Below are positions 55,219 to 64,000 of a stretch of DNA of 64,000 bases, piece by piece. How positions within the stretch are numbered: position 1 is the first letter of the stretch; the number at the start of each line of letters is the position of its first letter. The position numbers and the translations under genes were made by a program. Below the pieces are notes generated by a model. The model had not been told where the DNA came from, did no database searches, and saw only the letters and a list, made by a program, of their open reading frames with translations. The stretch comes from Citrobacter enshiensis (GTDB lineage: Bacteria > Pseudomonadota > Gammaproteobacteria > Enterobacterales > Enterobacteriaceae): contig NZ_CP119862.1 of assembly GCF_029338175.1 (NCBI RefSeq), positions 3,876,839-3,940,838 of the forward strand, written 5' to 3'.

Positions 55219-55842
55219 ATGCTCGTCTATTGGCTCGATATTGTAGGCACAGCGGTATTTGCTATCTCTGGCGTATTACTGGCCGGAAAACTGCGCATGG
55301 ACCCTTTTGGCGTTCTGGTTCTCGGCGTTGTCACGGCCGTTGGCGGGGGAACCATTCGCGATATGGCGCTGGATAACGGGCCGGTATTTTGGGTAAAAGA
55401 TCCGACCGACCTGGTGGTGGCGATGATCACCAGCATGCTCACCATTGTGCTGGTGCGTCAGCCCAGACGACTGCCTAAATGGATGCTCCCGGTGTTGGAT
55501 GCCGTTGGCCTTGCGGTGTTTGTGGGTATCGGCGTGAACAAAGCCTTTATTGCCGGAAGCGGTCCACTGGTTGCCATTTGCATGGGCGTGATTACCGGCG
55601 TCGGCGGCGGGATTATTCGTGATGTGTTAGCCCGCGAAGTCCCCATGATTTTACGTACCGAAATTTATGCAACGGCCTGCATCATCGGCGGTATTGTGCA
55701 TGCTACTGCGTATTATACGTTTGATATTCCACTGGAGACGTCCAGTATGATGGGGATGGTCGTGACATTGCTCATTCGGCTTGCCGCCATTCGCTGGCAC
55801 CTGAAGTTGCCGACCTTTGCACTGGATGATCGCACCAGATAG
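55219..55842 (+). CDS. yadS: Inner membrane protein YadS (UPF0126/TRIC-like)
   Basis: A 207-residue membrane protein with seven predicted helices in two related halves, each with a glycine motif: VTAVGGGTIRDM near residue 40 and ITGVGGGIIRDV near 127. This two-repeat pattern is shared with TRIC cation channels; bacterial relatives have been shown to form trimeric channels. The physiological role of YadS is unknown. It lies third in the mtnN-btuF-yadS unit with a 37-base gap. The frame is intact. Confidence 0.92.
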   Translation: MLVYWLDIVGTAVFAISGVLLAGKLRMDPFGVLVLGVVTAVGGGTIRDMALDNGPVFWVKDPTDLVVAMITSMLTIVLVRQPRRLPKWMLPVLDAVGLAVFVGIGVNKAFIAGSGPLVAICMGVITGVGGGIIRDVLAREVPMILRTEIYATACIIGGIVHATAYYTFDIPLETSSMMGMVVTLLIRLAAIRWHLKLPTFALDDRTR

Positions 55843-55843
55843 C

Positions 55844-55873
55844 AAAAAGCCGTGTCTATGACACGGCTTTTTC
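55844..55873. terminator. Bidirectional terminator between yadS and erpA
   Basis: AAAAAGCCGTGTC...GACACGGCTTTTT, a strong hairpin with A- and T-runs, shared by the two convergent genes. Confidence 0.9.
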
Positions 55874-55886
55874 ATGTTCAGTACAA

Positions 55887-56231
55887 TCAGATACTGAAGG
55901 ACGAGCCACACCCGCAGGTGCTTTTTGCGTTCGGGTTGGTCACGACGAAACGAGAACCTTCCAGACCTTCGGTGTAGTCAACGGATCCGCCCACCAGATA
56001 CTGCAGGCTCATCGGATCGACAACCAGACCGACGCCCTGTTTCTCAATGGTCATATCGCCATCGTTCACCTGATCATCAAAGGTGAAACCGTACTGGAAA
56101 CCGCTGCAACCACCACCGGTGATATACACACGTAATTTCAGATTCGGGTTATCTTCATCAGCGATCAGGCTTTTTACTTTATTGGCTGCTGCTTCAGTAA
56201 ATTGCAGTGGCAGCGCTACGTCATCACTCAT
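55887..56231 (-). CDS. erpA: Iron-sulfur cluster insertion protein ErpA
   Basis: A 114-residue A-type carrier that delivers Fe-S clusters to targets such as IspG and IspH, essential for aerobic growth through isoprenoid synthesis. The three ligand cysteines are in [11 protein letters not shown] and the terminal [11 protein letters not shown]. The start at 56231 ([16 protein letters not shown]) matches the family; an upstream in-frame start would add 11 unlikely residues. The frame is intact. Confidence 0.96.
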   Translation of the reverse strand: MSDDVALPLQFTEAAANKVKSLIADEDNPNLKLRVYITGGGCSGFQYGFTFDDQVNDGDMTIEKQGVGLVVDPMSLQYLVGGSVDYTEGLEGSRFVVTNPNAKSTCGCGSSFSI

Positions 56232-56311
56232 TTTTTGCTCCAAACGACATTGGCAATTGGGCAAATTCTAACCCAATACTCTTGTCATTATCTAATACCC
56301 TGGTATTTCGT

Positions 56312-57733
56312 TCAAGTATTCTCGCCAGCGGTAACGCCCTGGCTTTTTGCCGCCTGCTCTGCGTCCTGCTTTGCCAGCGTGCGGGCAAGGATTGTAGAGT
56401 ATAGCGGCTTTCCGCCCATAAATTGCGCTAACAGTGTTGCGCCAAGACAGGTAATAATCATTGGCAAAATGAGCTGATAGTTATCGGTCATTTCCAGCAC
56501 CAGCACAATCCCCGTCAACGGCGCACGCACAGATGCCGCCAGCAGAGCTCCCATTCCGGCAATCGCAAACGTCCCCGCCTCAAGATGATATTGCGGGAAA
56601 AATACCGCCGCCGCCATGCCAAACGCGGTGCCCAGTAACGTCCCCAACGCCAGCATCGGCGCAAAAATACCGCCAGGCGCGCCAGATGAAAAACAGAGCA
56701 GCGTGGTAATGACCCGGGCGATAAAAATAAACAGCAGGAGTCCAACGCTGAAATTACCGGCTGCGGCAATGGGGATCAGGTTAAATCCTCCGCCGGCCGC
56801 CTCCGGTTTAATCAGCCCGAGAATACCGCACAGCCCGCCGATAGCGCCGCCCATCAATACCCATTTTTTGATATCGCCGCCATGAAAGCGTTGGAACATA
56901 TCCTGGGTACGCAACACCAGGGTATTGAAGACCGGCCCCACGCAGCCAAAAACCATCCCGAGGATCAAATAGAGCCACAGGGTGTTAACCGGCGCATTCG
57001 ACAGTTTCCCCACCTCAATGATCGGCGCTTCACCGTTGAAGATTCGAAACACGATGCTGGACATGATAACCCCAGTGAACACCGCCTTGATCGAAATAAG
57101 GTTGTAACGAAACTGCGGACGCATCTCTTCAATAATGAATAAAATGCCCGCCAACGGCGCGTTAAAAGCGGCAGACAGCCCCGCAGCCGCACCGGTTGCC
57201 AACAACGTGTGGCGCGCTTCGGCGCTGCGCATGCGAAACACATCCAGCACCATGCGACCAATATTACCGCCGATCTGCACCGTGGGCCCTTCGCGTCCGA
57301 GCACCATCCCTGCGCCGAGCGTCCCCATGCCTCCAACAAACTTAACGGGCAGTACGCGCCACCAGCGCACGGGACGCAGCTCTTCCAGAGCGCCTTCAAT
57401 TTCTGGAATACCTGAACCACCGGCCTCCGGCGCAAATTTACGCACCAGAAAATAACCGACCATCGCCAGCAACGCAGAGAGAATAAAGGCCAGCGGCCAG
57501 ACCAGCAACGCATGGTCTGCGACATGGGCTAATGACCCGAGACGCTGGTTCTGGACCCAGGTCACCGCTTTTTCGAACGCCACGCCAACCAACCCAGTGA
57601 CTGTGCCGACAACGGCCGCCATCAACAAAATCGCCAGCGGCGTTTTATCGCGCTCAACGAGTCGGCGGATCAGATCCCTGCGCCGTAAGCGCAAAACGTG
57701 CTGTGCTTCAAAAGAGGGAGTGTCTGTTTTCAT
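56312..57733 (-). CDS. clcA: H+/Cl- exchange transporter ClcA
   Basis: A 473-residue CLC antiporter that exchanges two chloride for one proton and supports extreme acid resistance. The selectivity motifs are [17 protein letters not shown] (with the gating Glu148) and [11 protein letters not shown]. About 18 membrane helices are expected. It shares acid-stress logic with ldcC in this window, though the genes are far apart. The frame is intact and full length. Confidence 0.97.
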   Translation of the reverse strand: MKTDTPSFEAQHVLRLRRRDLIRRLVERDKTPLAILLMAAVVGTVTGLVGVAFEKAVTWVQNQRLGSLAHVADHALLVWPLAFILSALLAMVGYFLVRKFAPEAGGSGIPEIEGALEELRPVRWWRVLPVKFVGGMGTLGAGMVLGREGPTVQIGGNIGRMVLDVFRMRSAEARHTLLATGAAAGLSAAFNAPLAGILFIIEEMRPQFRYNLISIKAVFTGVIMSSIVFRIFNGEAPIIEVGKLSNAPVNTLWLYLILGMVFGCVGPVFNTLVLRTQDMFQRFHGGDIKKWVLMGGAIGGLCGILGLIKPEAAGGGFNLIPIAAAGNFSVGLLLFIFIARVITTLLCFSSGAPGGIFAPMLALGTLLGTAFGMAAAVFFPQYHLEAGTFAIAGMGALLAASVRAPLTGIVLVLEMTDNYQLILPMIITCLGATLLAQFMGGKPLYSTILARTLAKQDAEQAAKSQGVTAGENT

Positions 57734-57884
57734 TGGATGATCATTAATTGGTAATACAAATGCAGAGACGGCATTCTACTCGCCTCTTCAGTGAAAATCC
57801 CCTGTAAATCGTGTTGTTTCAAATGCGGATAACTTTACATAGAATAGCGGGCATTCACTTTTTCTACGAACCAGGAACCCATCC

Positions 57885-59165
57885 ATGAGTAAGTCTGAAA
57901 ACCTCTACAGCGCAGCACGCGAGCTTATCCCCGGCGGCGTTAACTCCCCTGTTCGCGCCTTTACTGGCGTGGGGGGAACGCCGCTGTTTATCGAAAAAGC
58001 AGACGGCGCGTATCTGTATGATGTCGATGGCAAAGCCTACATCGATTACGTCGGTTCCTGGGGACCGATGGTGCTGGGTCACAACCATCCGGCGATCCGT
58101 AACGCGGTGATTGAAGCTGCCGAACGAGGTCTGAGTTTCGGTGCCCCTACCGAGATGGAAGTGAAAATGGCGGAGCTGGTCACCAATCTGGTGCCAACCA
58201 TGGACATGGTACGTATGGTGAACTCAGGTACCGAAGCCACCATGAGCGCCATCCGTCTGGCTCGCGGCTTTACGGGCCGCGACAAGATCATCAAATTTGA
58301 AGGCTGCTACCACGGTCACGCCGACTGCCTGCTGGTCAAAGCCGGTTCCGGCGCGCTGACGCTGGGTCAGCCGAACTCACCGGGCGTACCGGCAGATTTC
58401 GCTAAACATACCCTGACCTGCACTTACAACGATCTGGACTCTGTTCGCGCGGCGTTCGAACAGTATCCGCAGGAGATTGCCTGCATCATCGTTGAGCCTG
58501 TCGCAGGTAACATGAACTGCATCCCGCCACTGCCGGAATTCCTGCCAGGCCTGCGCGCATTGTGCGACGAATTCGGCGCCCTGCTGATTATCGATGAAGT
58601 GATGACCGGTTTCCGCGTCGCGCTGGCTGGTGCACAGGATTACTACGGCGTGACGCCGGACCTGACGTGCCTGGGCAAAATCATCGGCGGCGGTATGCCT
58701 GTCGGCGCTTTCGGCGGTCGCCGCGATGTGATGGATGCGCTGGCCCCGACCGGTCCGGTTTACCAGGCGGGCACGCTTTCCGGTAACCCTATCGCGATGG
58801 CAGCCGGTTTTGCCTGTCTGACCGAAGTCGCCCAACCGGGGATCCATGAAACGCTGAATGAGCTGACCACGCGACTGTCAGAAGGTCTGCTGGAGGCGGC
58901 ACAGGAGGCGGGAATTCCGCTGGTGGTGAACCATGTTGGCGGTATGTTCGGGATTTTCTTCACCGATGCCGAATCCGTGACCTGTTATCAGGACGTGATG
59001 GCGTGTGATGTGGAGCGCTTTAAGCGTTTCTTCCATCTGATGCTGGATGAAGGCGTTTATCTGGCGCCGTCAGCGTTTGAAGCGGGCTTTATGTCCGTGG
59101 CGCACAGCATGGACGATATCAATAACACCATCGATGCCGCGCGTCGGGTGTTCGCGAAGCTGTAA
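57885..59165 (+). CDS. hemL: Glutamate-1-semialdehyde 2,1-aminomutase
   Basis: A PLP enzyme that makes 5-aminolevulinate, the haem precursor, in the C5 pathway. 426 residues, the standard length. The PLP lysine lies in [38 protein letters not shown] and [10 protein letters not shown] are further class III aminotransferase motifs. It is divergent from clcA with a 151-base gap. The frame is intact. Confidence 0.98.
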   Translation: MSKSENLYSAARELIPGGVNSPVRAFTGVGGTPLFIEKADGAYLYDVDGKAYIDYVGSWGPMVLGHNHPAIRNAVIEAAERGLSFGAPTEMEVKMAELVTNLVPTMDMVRMVNSGTEATMSAIRLARGFTGRDKIIKFEGCYHGHADCLLVKAGSGALTLGQPNSPGVPADFAKHTLTCTYNDLDSVRAAFEQYPQEIACIIVEPVAGNMNCIPPLPEFLPGLRALCDEFGALLIIDEVMTGFRVALAGAQDYYGVTPDLTCLGKIIGGGMPVGAFGGRRDVMDALAPTGPVYQAGTLSGNPIAMAAGFACLTEVAQPGIHETLNELTTRLSEGLLEAAQEAGIPLVVNHVGGMFGIFFTDAESVTCYQDVMACDVERFKRFFHLMLDEGVYLAPSAFEAGFMSVAHSMDDINNTIDAARRVFAKL

Positions 59166-59180
59166 GTTTCGCTGCAACAT

Positions 59181-59253
59181 CGTAGGCCTGATTAGTGTCA
59201 GCGCCATCAGGCAATAAAATGCCGGGTGGCGGCTGACGCCTTACCCGGCCTAC
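59181..59253. repeat. BIME: two inverted REP sequences between hemL and fhuB
   Basis: GTAGGCCTGATTAGTGTC...GCCATCAGGC is followed by GCCGGGTGGCGGC...CTTACCCGGCCTAC. It fills the gap between convergent genes where Salmonella Typhimurium carries a fimbrial operon. Confidence 0.85.
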
Positions 59254-59281
59254 AGATACAACATTTAAGCGTGTCGCATTA

Positions 59282-61264
59282 TTATCGGCTCTGCTTTCTC
59301 AACAAATAAATAAAGTACGGCGCGCCAATAAACGTCGACAGTAATCCCGCCGGGATCTGATACGGGAACAGTACCATCCTGCCGCACCAGTCAGCGAAGA
59401 CTAACAGCACGCCCCCCGCCAGCGCCGACATAATCATATGCGGCATCGTCCGACGAAAACCTAACATCCGCGCAATGTGTGGCGCCATCAGTCCGACAAA
59501 ACTCAGCGGACCAATGGTCATCGTCGCCGTCGCCGTCAGACACGCGGCCAACATCAGCAAGCCAATGCGCGAAGGCGTCAGCGCCATCCCCACAGCCCGT
59601 GCGGTATCGCCGCCTAACGGTAAGATAGTCAGCCAACGACGGCACAGCGGCGCAATCGCCAGCAAAATCACCATCACGATCCCGGTATGCAGCACTTGCT
59701 CACCCGAGGCGTTATAAGTCGAACCTGAGATCCAGGTTAACACTTCCGCCATTCGCGGATCGCCGCTTGCCTGCAACATCATCAATAGCATGGTGAATGC
59801 CGTACTGAGCGCCATCCCCGCCAGTAACATACGGTGTGGAGAGAACCCTCCGCGCCCCGCGGCGATCATAATGATCAGCAACGTCACTGCCGCGCCAACA
59901 CTTCCGGCAGGCAGTAGCCAGCCGAACGCATTTCCCGGCACCAGAAACAGCATTAATACCACGCCAAACGCCGCACCGGAGCTGATCCCCAACACTTCCG
60001 GGCTCGCCATCGGGTTTCCGGTCAGGCGTTGAATAATGCACCCGGCGACCGCCAGCATCACACCGGCAATCATTGCGGCCAGAATACGTGGCCAGCGCCA
60101 GGGCATTAACTCATCCAGCATTGCGCCACTGGCCCACGTCCAGCCGTGTACATCACGCCCTAGCGAGAGCGCCACAATCACCACCGCCAGCAACACCACG
60201 CCGCCAGCCAGTGCAAAACCCAGCACATGCTGTCGTTCGGCTGCAATCCTGTCATTCGCATTCATCGCCGGCATGCTCATGCTACGCAGGCGCGGCAGCA
60301 GCCACAGAAGCAGCGGCGCGCCAATCAGCGCGGTTGCCGACCCGGTGGACACTTCCATCCACACCCGCGTCAGCCAGAGAATGATTTGATCGGAAAGCCA
60401 GAGGATCAGCGCCCCAATCAGCGGTGCCAGCATCAGACGCGCCAGCAGACGCCGCGCGCCGAGCATTTTCGCGAGCAGCGGCGCAAACAGACCGATGAAA
60501 CCGATAATCCCCACCGCGTTCACCAGTAGCGCACTGAGCACAATCGCCAGTGACAGCACCGCCAGCCGCGCCAGCGACAAGGCCAGTCCCAGATTACGCG
60601 CCACGCCATCGTCTAACCCCATCAGGGTCATAGGGCGTAACAGCAGCAAGGTGAGCATCACCCCGCCTAACAACTGCGGCCACAGACGCTGCACGCCGCC
60701 CCAGTCCGTTTGCGTCAGCGTCCCGGAACTCCAGAGAAACATACTTTGCAGTTGATCATGATGGAAAAGGACCATCAGTTGATTGATTGCCCCGCAATAC
60801 AAGCTGACGACCAGCCCGGCGAGGATTAACGTTACCGGGGACAGACGTTTACCCCACGCGACGCCAAACACCACGGCACCGACGACACAGGCTCCCGCCA
60901 GTGCGGCGAATTGCGTTGTCAATGCGCCGGGGAGCGCCCACAGGGTGGTGATGGTGATCCCCAGTTGCGCACCGGTTGCCACACCCAACGTCGTCGGCTC
61001 CGCCAGCGGGTTACGCAGCACCTGTTGAAAGAGTACGCCCACCAGACCCAGCCCGGCGCCCACCAGCAAAGAGATCGCCAGACGCGGCAGCAAGCTGTAG
61101 TGGAACAACATCTGCTCAACCACATCAATATTGGGTGACCACACAGCCTGCAGCCACTGGCTACGCGGTAGCGCAATCGAGAAGTTAGTCCAGGTTAGTC
61201 CGGCGGCGACAATCAGCAGCACCGACAGAAATAACGCCGGAAACAGCGCAAAACGTTTACTCAC
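59282..61264 (-). CDS. fhuB: Ferric hydroxamate ABC transporter permease FhuB
   Basis: A 660-residue fused permease: two homologous BtuC-like halves of about 10 helices each, so one chain forms the whole channel. Conserved gly-rich motifs are GLVGVLFQQVLRNPLAEPTTLGV in the first half and GCIIQRLTGNPMASPEVLGISSGAAFG in the second. It imports ferrichrome and other hydroxamate-iron complexes with FhuC and FhuD. Its ATG overlaps the fhuD stop by four bases. The frame is intact. Confidence 0.97.
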   Translation of the reverse strand: MSKRFALFPALFLSVLLIVAAGLTWTNFSIALPRSQWLQAVWSPNIDVVEQMLFHYSLLPRLAISLLVGAGLGLVGVLFQQVLRNPLAEPTTLGVATGAQLGITITTLWALPGALTTQFAALAGACVVGAVVFGVAWGKRLSPVTLILAGLVVSLYCGAINQLMVLFHHDQLQSMFLWSSGTLTQTDWGGVQRLWPQLLGGVMLTLLLLRPMTLMGLDDGVARNLGLALSLARLAVLSLAIVLSALLVNAVGIIGFIGLFAPLLAKMLGARRLLARLMLAPLIGALILWLSDQIILWLTRVWMEVSTGSATALIGAPLLLWLLPRLRSMSMPAMNANDRIAAERQHVLGFALAGGVVLLAVVIVALSLGRDVHGWTWASGAMLDELMPWRWPRILAAMIAGVMLAVAGCIIQRLTGNPMASPEVLGISSGAAFGVVLMLFLVPGNAFGWLLPAGSVGAAVTLLIIMIAAGRGGFSPHRMLLAGMALSTAFTMLLMMLQASGDPRMAEVLTWISGSTYNASGEQVLHTGIVMVILLAIAPLCRRWLTILPLGGDTARAVGMALTPSRIGLLMLAACLTATATMTIGPLSFVGLMAPHIARMLGFRRTMPHMIMSALAGGVLLVFADWCGRMVLFPYQIPAGLLSTFIGAPYFIYLLRKQSR

Positions 61265-62151
61265 GCCTTGCCTCCCAGCGCATTACCCAGAATACGAACA
61301 AAACTCATGGTTGAAAGCGTTGCACCATAGAACCAGACCGCAGGCACCTGCTGAAAACGCCCGGCACGCACAAACGGCATCGCCTGCCACAGCGGTGTGG
61401 CAATCAATGCTTCCATCTCACGGTGATTACCGTGATCAAAGCAGACAACATCAGCCTCTTTATAGGCCGCCAGACGATCAATACCTACCACGGTGCTTCC
61501 CCAAAAATTGGTTTCACCCTGCCAGGCATTACGAATGCCATACTCGTCCAGCACCGGTTGAAAGAGGCAGTTCGGCCCGAAGATCAGCATATGACGCGAA
61601 TCCAGCAGGCTCGTGATCAGCAACGGTCTCTCCCCGCGCTGCGTAAAGCGTGTTTTCTGGCTTTCAATAAAGCTGTCGAACTCCGCCAGATGGCGTTGGG
61701 CTGCGGGTTCTACATTGAGAAGTTGCGCCATCTCCGTGAGCGACTGGCGCGCCACTGATAAGGGATTTTTGCCGTCGCTGAAGTTAAACCCACGCCCTGG
61801 CGCAATACGAGCCAGCTTCTCAGGCGAAGGGCCGTATCCTGCCGACCAGACCATAAAGGAGGGTTTCATCTCGGTCAGCAGTTCCAGATTCGGCTCAGTA
61901 CGCAGGCCCACATCAATCACGGAATCCGGCAACGGCGGTTCGTTAACCCACAAACGGTAGTTAGGAATATCTGCCACGCCGTAAGGTGTAATACCCAGCG
62001 CCAACAGAAGCTCTACCGGCAGCCATTCCAGCGCCACGATACGCTGCAGATCGACTGAGGCGGCGCGCGCCTGCCCCATTTTCCAGAGCAACGGAGAAAG
62101 CGCCATCGCGGTTAATAAGCGACGGCGAGAAAGAGGATATAACCCACTCAT
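61261..62151 (-). CDS. fhuD: Ferric hydroxamate-binding periplasmic protein FhuD
   Basis: A 296-residue periplasmic binding protein for ferrichrome, coprogen and related siderophores. The N-terminus has a twin-arginine signal (SRRRLLTAMALSPLL), so export via Tat is likely. The two lobes include RIVALEWLPVELLLALG and MVWSAGYGPSPEKLARIAPG, with the hydroxamate-binding Arg and Tyr positions in the second. Overlaps fhuC and fhuB at both ends by 1 and 4 bases. The frame is intact. Confidence 0.96.
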   Translation of the reverse strand: MSGLYPLSRRRLLTAMALSPLLWKMGQARAASVDLQRIVALEWLPVELLLALGITPYGVADIPNYRLWVNEPPLPDSVIDVGLRTEPNLELLTEMKPSFMVWSAGYGPSPEKLARIAPGRGFNFSDGKNPLSVARQSLTEMAQLLNVEPAAQRHLAEFDSFIESQKTRFTQRGERPLLITSLLDSRHMLIFGPNCLFQPVLDEYGIRNAWQGETNFWGSTVVGIDRLAAYKEADVVCFDHGNHREMEALIATPLWQAMPFVRAGRFQQVPAVWFYGATLSTMSFVRILGNALGGKA

Positions 62152-62948
62152 TAATAAACAAAACTCACAGGTGCGGCGCCCGCAGGGTGCGGTAAAATCC
62201 CCATCGGGATGCCGTAAATCTGTTCCAGCGTTTCACCACGCATCAGTTCGGCAGGCGTTCCCTGCGCAATCATTTCACCGCCACGCAGCGCGACCAGATA
62301 GTCGCAGTAGCGCGCAGCCATGTTGATATCATGAAGCACGGCAATCACGGTCAGGCCGCGCTGCTGGCTTAAACGGTGCACCAACGCCAGCACATCAACC
62401 TGATGCGCAATATCCAGCGCCGAGGTGGGTTCATCAAGCAACAGGCAGCGACTATCCTGCGCCACCAGCATCGCTATCCATGCCCGCTGACGTTCGCCAC
62501 CGGAAAGACTATCCACCAGCCGATGCGCCAACGGTTTTAAACCGACCAGCGCAATGGCTTCTTCCACTTTCTCTCTGTCGGCCACGCCAAAACGACCCAA
62601 TGCGCCATGCCACGGATAACGCCCAATCGCGACTAGTTCACGCACCGTCATCCCTTCAGCCTGCGGCAACTGCTGGGGCAGGTAAGCGACTTTGCGCGCA
62701 AACGCTTTACTGCTCCAGTTTTCGAGCGGCAGCTCATCCAACAGAATCTCACCTTCCGAAGGCGGCTGATGTCGCCCCAGCATTTTCAGCAGGGTGGATT
62801 TACCTGAGCCGTTATGCCCGATAAGTCCGGTCACTTTGCCGACAGGAAAAGTAAGAGAAAGAGGATGCAGCAGCGTGCGCCCAGGCACGCGAAAGGAGAC
62901 ACTGCGTAACGCAAACGTCGTGTCGGGATGGGTTGTGTTTTCCTGCAT
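62151..62948 (-). CDS. fhuC: Ferric hydroxamate ABC transporter ATP-binding protein FhuC
   Basis: A 265-residue ATPase. Walker A is GLIGHNGSGKSTLL, the signature LSGGERQRAW, Walker B CLLLDEPTSALD, and the H-loop VLHDINMAARYCDY. The start MQENTTHPDTTF at 62948 matches E. coli; a start three codons upstream is the alternative. It energises the FhuB channel. Situated 48 bases downstream of fhuA. Confidence 0.96.
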   Translation of the reverse strand: MQENTTHPDTTFALRSVSFRVPGRTLLHPLSLTFPVGKVTGLIGHNGSGKSTLLKMLGRHQPPSEGEILLDELPLENWSSKAFARKVAYLPQQLPQAEGMTVRELVAIGRYPWHGALGRFGVADREKVEEAIALVGLKPLAHRLVDSLSGGERQRAWIAMLVAQDSRCLLLDEPTSALDIAHQVDVLALVHRLSQQRGLTVIAVLHDINMAARYCDYLVALRGGEMIAQGTPAELMRGETLEQIYGIPMGILPHPAGAAPVSFVY

Positions 62949-62996
62949 AGCGGCCAACTTGTATAGCGGGCACGGAAAGCCGTGCCCTAAGAGAAA

Positions 62997-64000
62997 TTAG
63001 AAACGGAAGGTTGCGGTTGCAACAACCTGACGTTCCGCGCCCCAGAAGCAACCATACGTGTTGAAGCAGCTGGCAACGTATTCACGATCAAGCAGGTTGT
63101 TGACGTGGAGCGCCACGTTGGAACCCGCCATACCCACGCGAGCCAGGTCGTAGCGTACTAACGCATCCATAACGGCATAACTCCCCACTTTAAAGGAGTT
63201 TGCCGGGTCACCATAGCTTGAGCTGCTAAAACGTCCCCCGGTACCCAGCGTCAGACCAGACAATGCGCCATCATAAAAGGTGTAATCCCCCCACAGTGAC
63301 GCCATGTGTTCCGGCACCTGTGCAGGCGTGTTGCCTTTGTATTTGGTGTCTGTCGTGTATTCAACATCGGTATAGGTGTATGAACCGACGATGTTGACAC
63401 TCGCTGACAGCGCCGCTTTCGCTTCGATCTCAACGCCACGCGCACGAATCTCACCACCGTCAACCGAGAAGAATGAACCCGACGGGTCAGCCATCAGGTT
63501 GTTGGTTTTCGTCAGTTGATACAGGGCACCGGTAATCACGATCGGGCGATCTTTCGGTACATACTTCACGCCGACTTCGTACTGTTTGCCTTTTGAAGGG
63601 GCAAACAGATTGCCTTGCGCATCAGTCTGTGAAGACGGTTCAAACGATTCGCTATAACTGAAGTAAGGTGTCACACCGTTATCGAACAGGTAGTTTACAC
63701 CGCCACGCCAGGTGAACTGGTTGTCATCACGCTCAGAGGTCGTTCCGGAAACGCGGTTGAACGACTCCTGATCGGCCCAGTCATAACGACCGCCCAATGT
63801 TACCAGAACTTTATCCCACTGAGCCTGATCCTGAATATACAAACCCGTCTGTTTCTGCTTGTTCAGCACCTGATAAGGACCAGAGGTGGCCGGATCTTTC
63901 GAATTAAAATCGAAGTCGCCGTTCACCGGATTGTACAGGTTCAGCAGCGGAACAGAGTCGTCATAACCGAACCAGGAGTTGATGTCATTACGCATACGCA
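62997..64000 (-). CDS. fhuA: Ferrichrome outer membrane receptor FhuA, C-terminal part
   Basis: The 3' part (334 codons) of the TonB-dependent ferrichrome receptor; the plug, TonB box and the first barrel strands lie beyond the window edge. Barrel segments such as YFSYSESFEPSS, YEVGVKYVPKDRP and the disulfide pair CFNTYGCFWGAE are present, ending TATFRF with the terminal Phe of the beta signal. E. coli FhuA also serves phages T1, T5 and phi80. Compared with E. coli the sequence keeps most strands and varies in the loops. The frame is intact. Confidence 0.96.
   Translation of the reverse strand, partial: RMRNDINSWFGYDDSVPLLNLYNPVNGDFDFNSKDPATSGPYQVLNKQKQTGLYIQDQAQWDKVLVTLGGRYDWADQESFNRVSGTTSERDDNQFTWRGGVNYLFDNGVTPYFSYSESFEPSSQTDAQGNLFAPSKGKQYEVGVKYVPKDRPIVITGALYQLTKTNNLMADPSGSFFSVDGGEIRARGVEIEAKAALSASVNIVGSYTYTDVEYTTDTKYKGNTPAQVPEHMASLWGDYTFYDGALSGLTLGTGGRFSSSSYGDPANSFKVGSYAVMDALVRYDLARVGMAGSNVALHVNNLLDREYVASCFNTYGCFWGAERQVVATATFRF

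Overview
The window is chromosomal core DNA from a member of the Enterobacteriaceae. Gene content and order match, inverted, the segment of the Escherichia coli chromosome from gloB to fhuA. Protein sequences are very close to E. coli but distinct. The first variable region of the 16S gene reads like Citrobacter. The fimbrial operon that Salmonella Typhimurium carries between hemL and fhuB is absent. A Citrobacter or close relative is the best guess; the genus is an inference.

Layout: (1) 1-6.4 kb: end of gloB, mltD, yafE, yafD, a major facilitator transporter absent from E. coli K-12, the LysR regulator yafC and dkgB. (2) 6.5-12.1 kb: one complete ribosomal RNA operon on the minus strand (P1/P2, 16S, tRNA-Glu, 23S, 5S, tRNA-Asp). 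(3) 12.1-20.4 kb: gmhB, the methionine importer metNIQ with a MetJ operator, rcsF, trmO, proS, nlpE, arfB, yaeQ. (4) 20.5-26.1 kb: yaeP-rof, tilS, yaeR, ldcC, accA. (5) 26.1-39.8 kb: a long minus-strand cluster for envelope and lipid A synthesis with DNA replication genes (dnaE, rnhB, lpxB, lpxA, fabZ, lpxD, skp, bamA, rseP, cdsA, uppS). (6) 40-44.9 kb: dxr, frr, pyrH, tsf, rpsB. (7) 44.9-53.7 kb: map, glnD, dapD, yaeH, a cdaR remnant, degP, dgt. (8) 53.7-64 kb: mtnN-btuF-yadS, erpA, clcA, hemL and the ferrichrome genes fhuB, fhuD, fhuC and the 3' part of fhuA.

The most striking property is not a new system. Between about 10 and 54 kb more than 90 small insertions and deletions interrupt reading frames. 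They hit indispensable genes (dnaE, proS, bamA, accA, lpxA, tsf, pyrH, frr, map, dxr) and also tRNA-Glu and 16S. In most genes the full family length is recovered exactly when these bases are corrected, so they are almost certainly sequence errors rather than gene decay. For such genes I give one coordinate pair from true start to true stop and list the breaks. Larger lesions that simple base errors do not explain are an internal deletion joining the two ends of cdaR, a loss of roughly 25-30 bases in mtnN, and heavy damage in yaeH and the middle of degP.

I found no prophage, insertion sequence, CRISPR array, defence island or convincing undescribed system. The accessory-looking element relative to E. 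coli K-12 is the transporter paired with yafC. Interspersed palindromic (REP/BIME) elements sit in four intergenic gaps.
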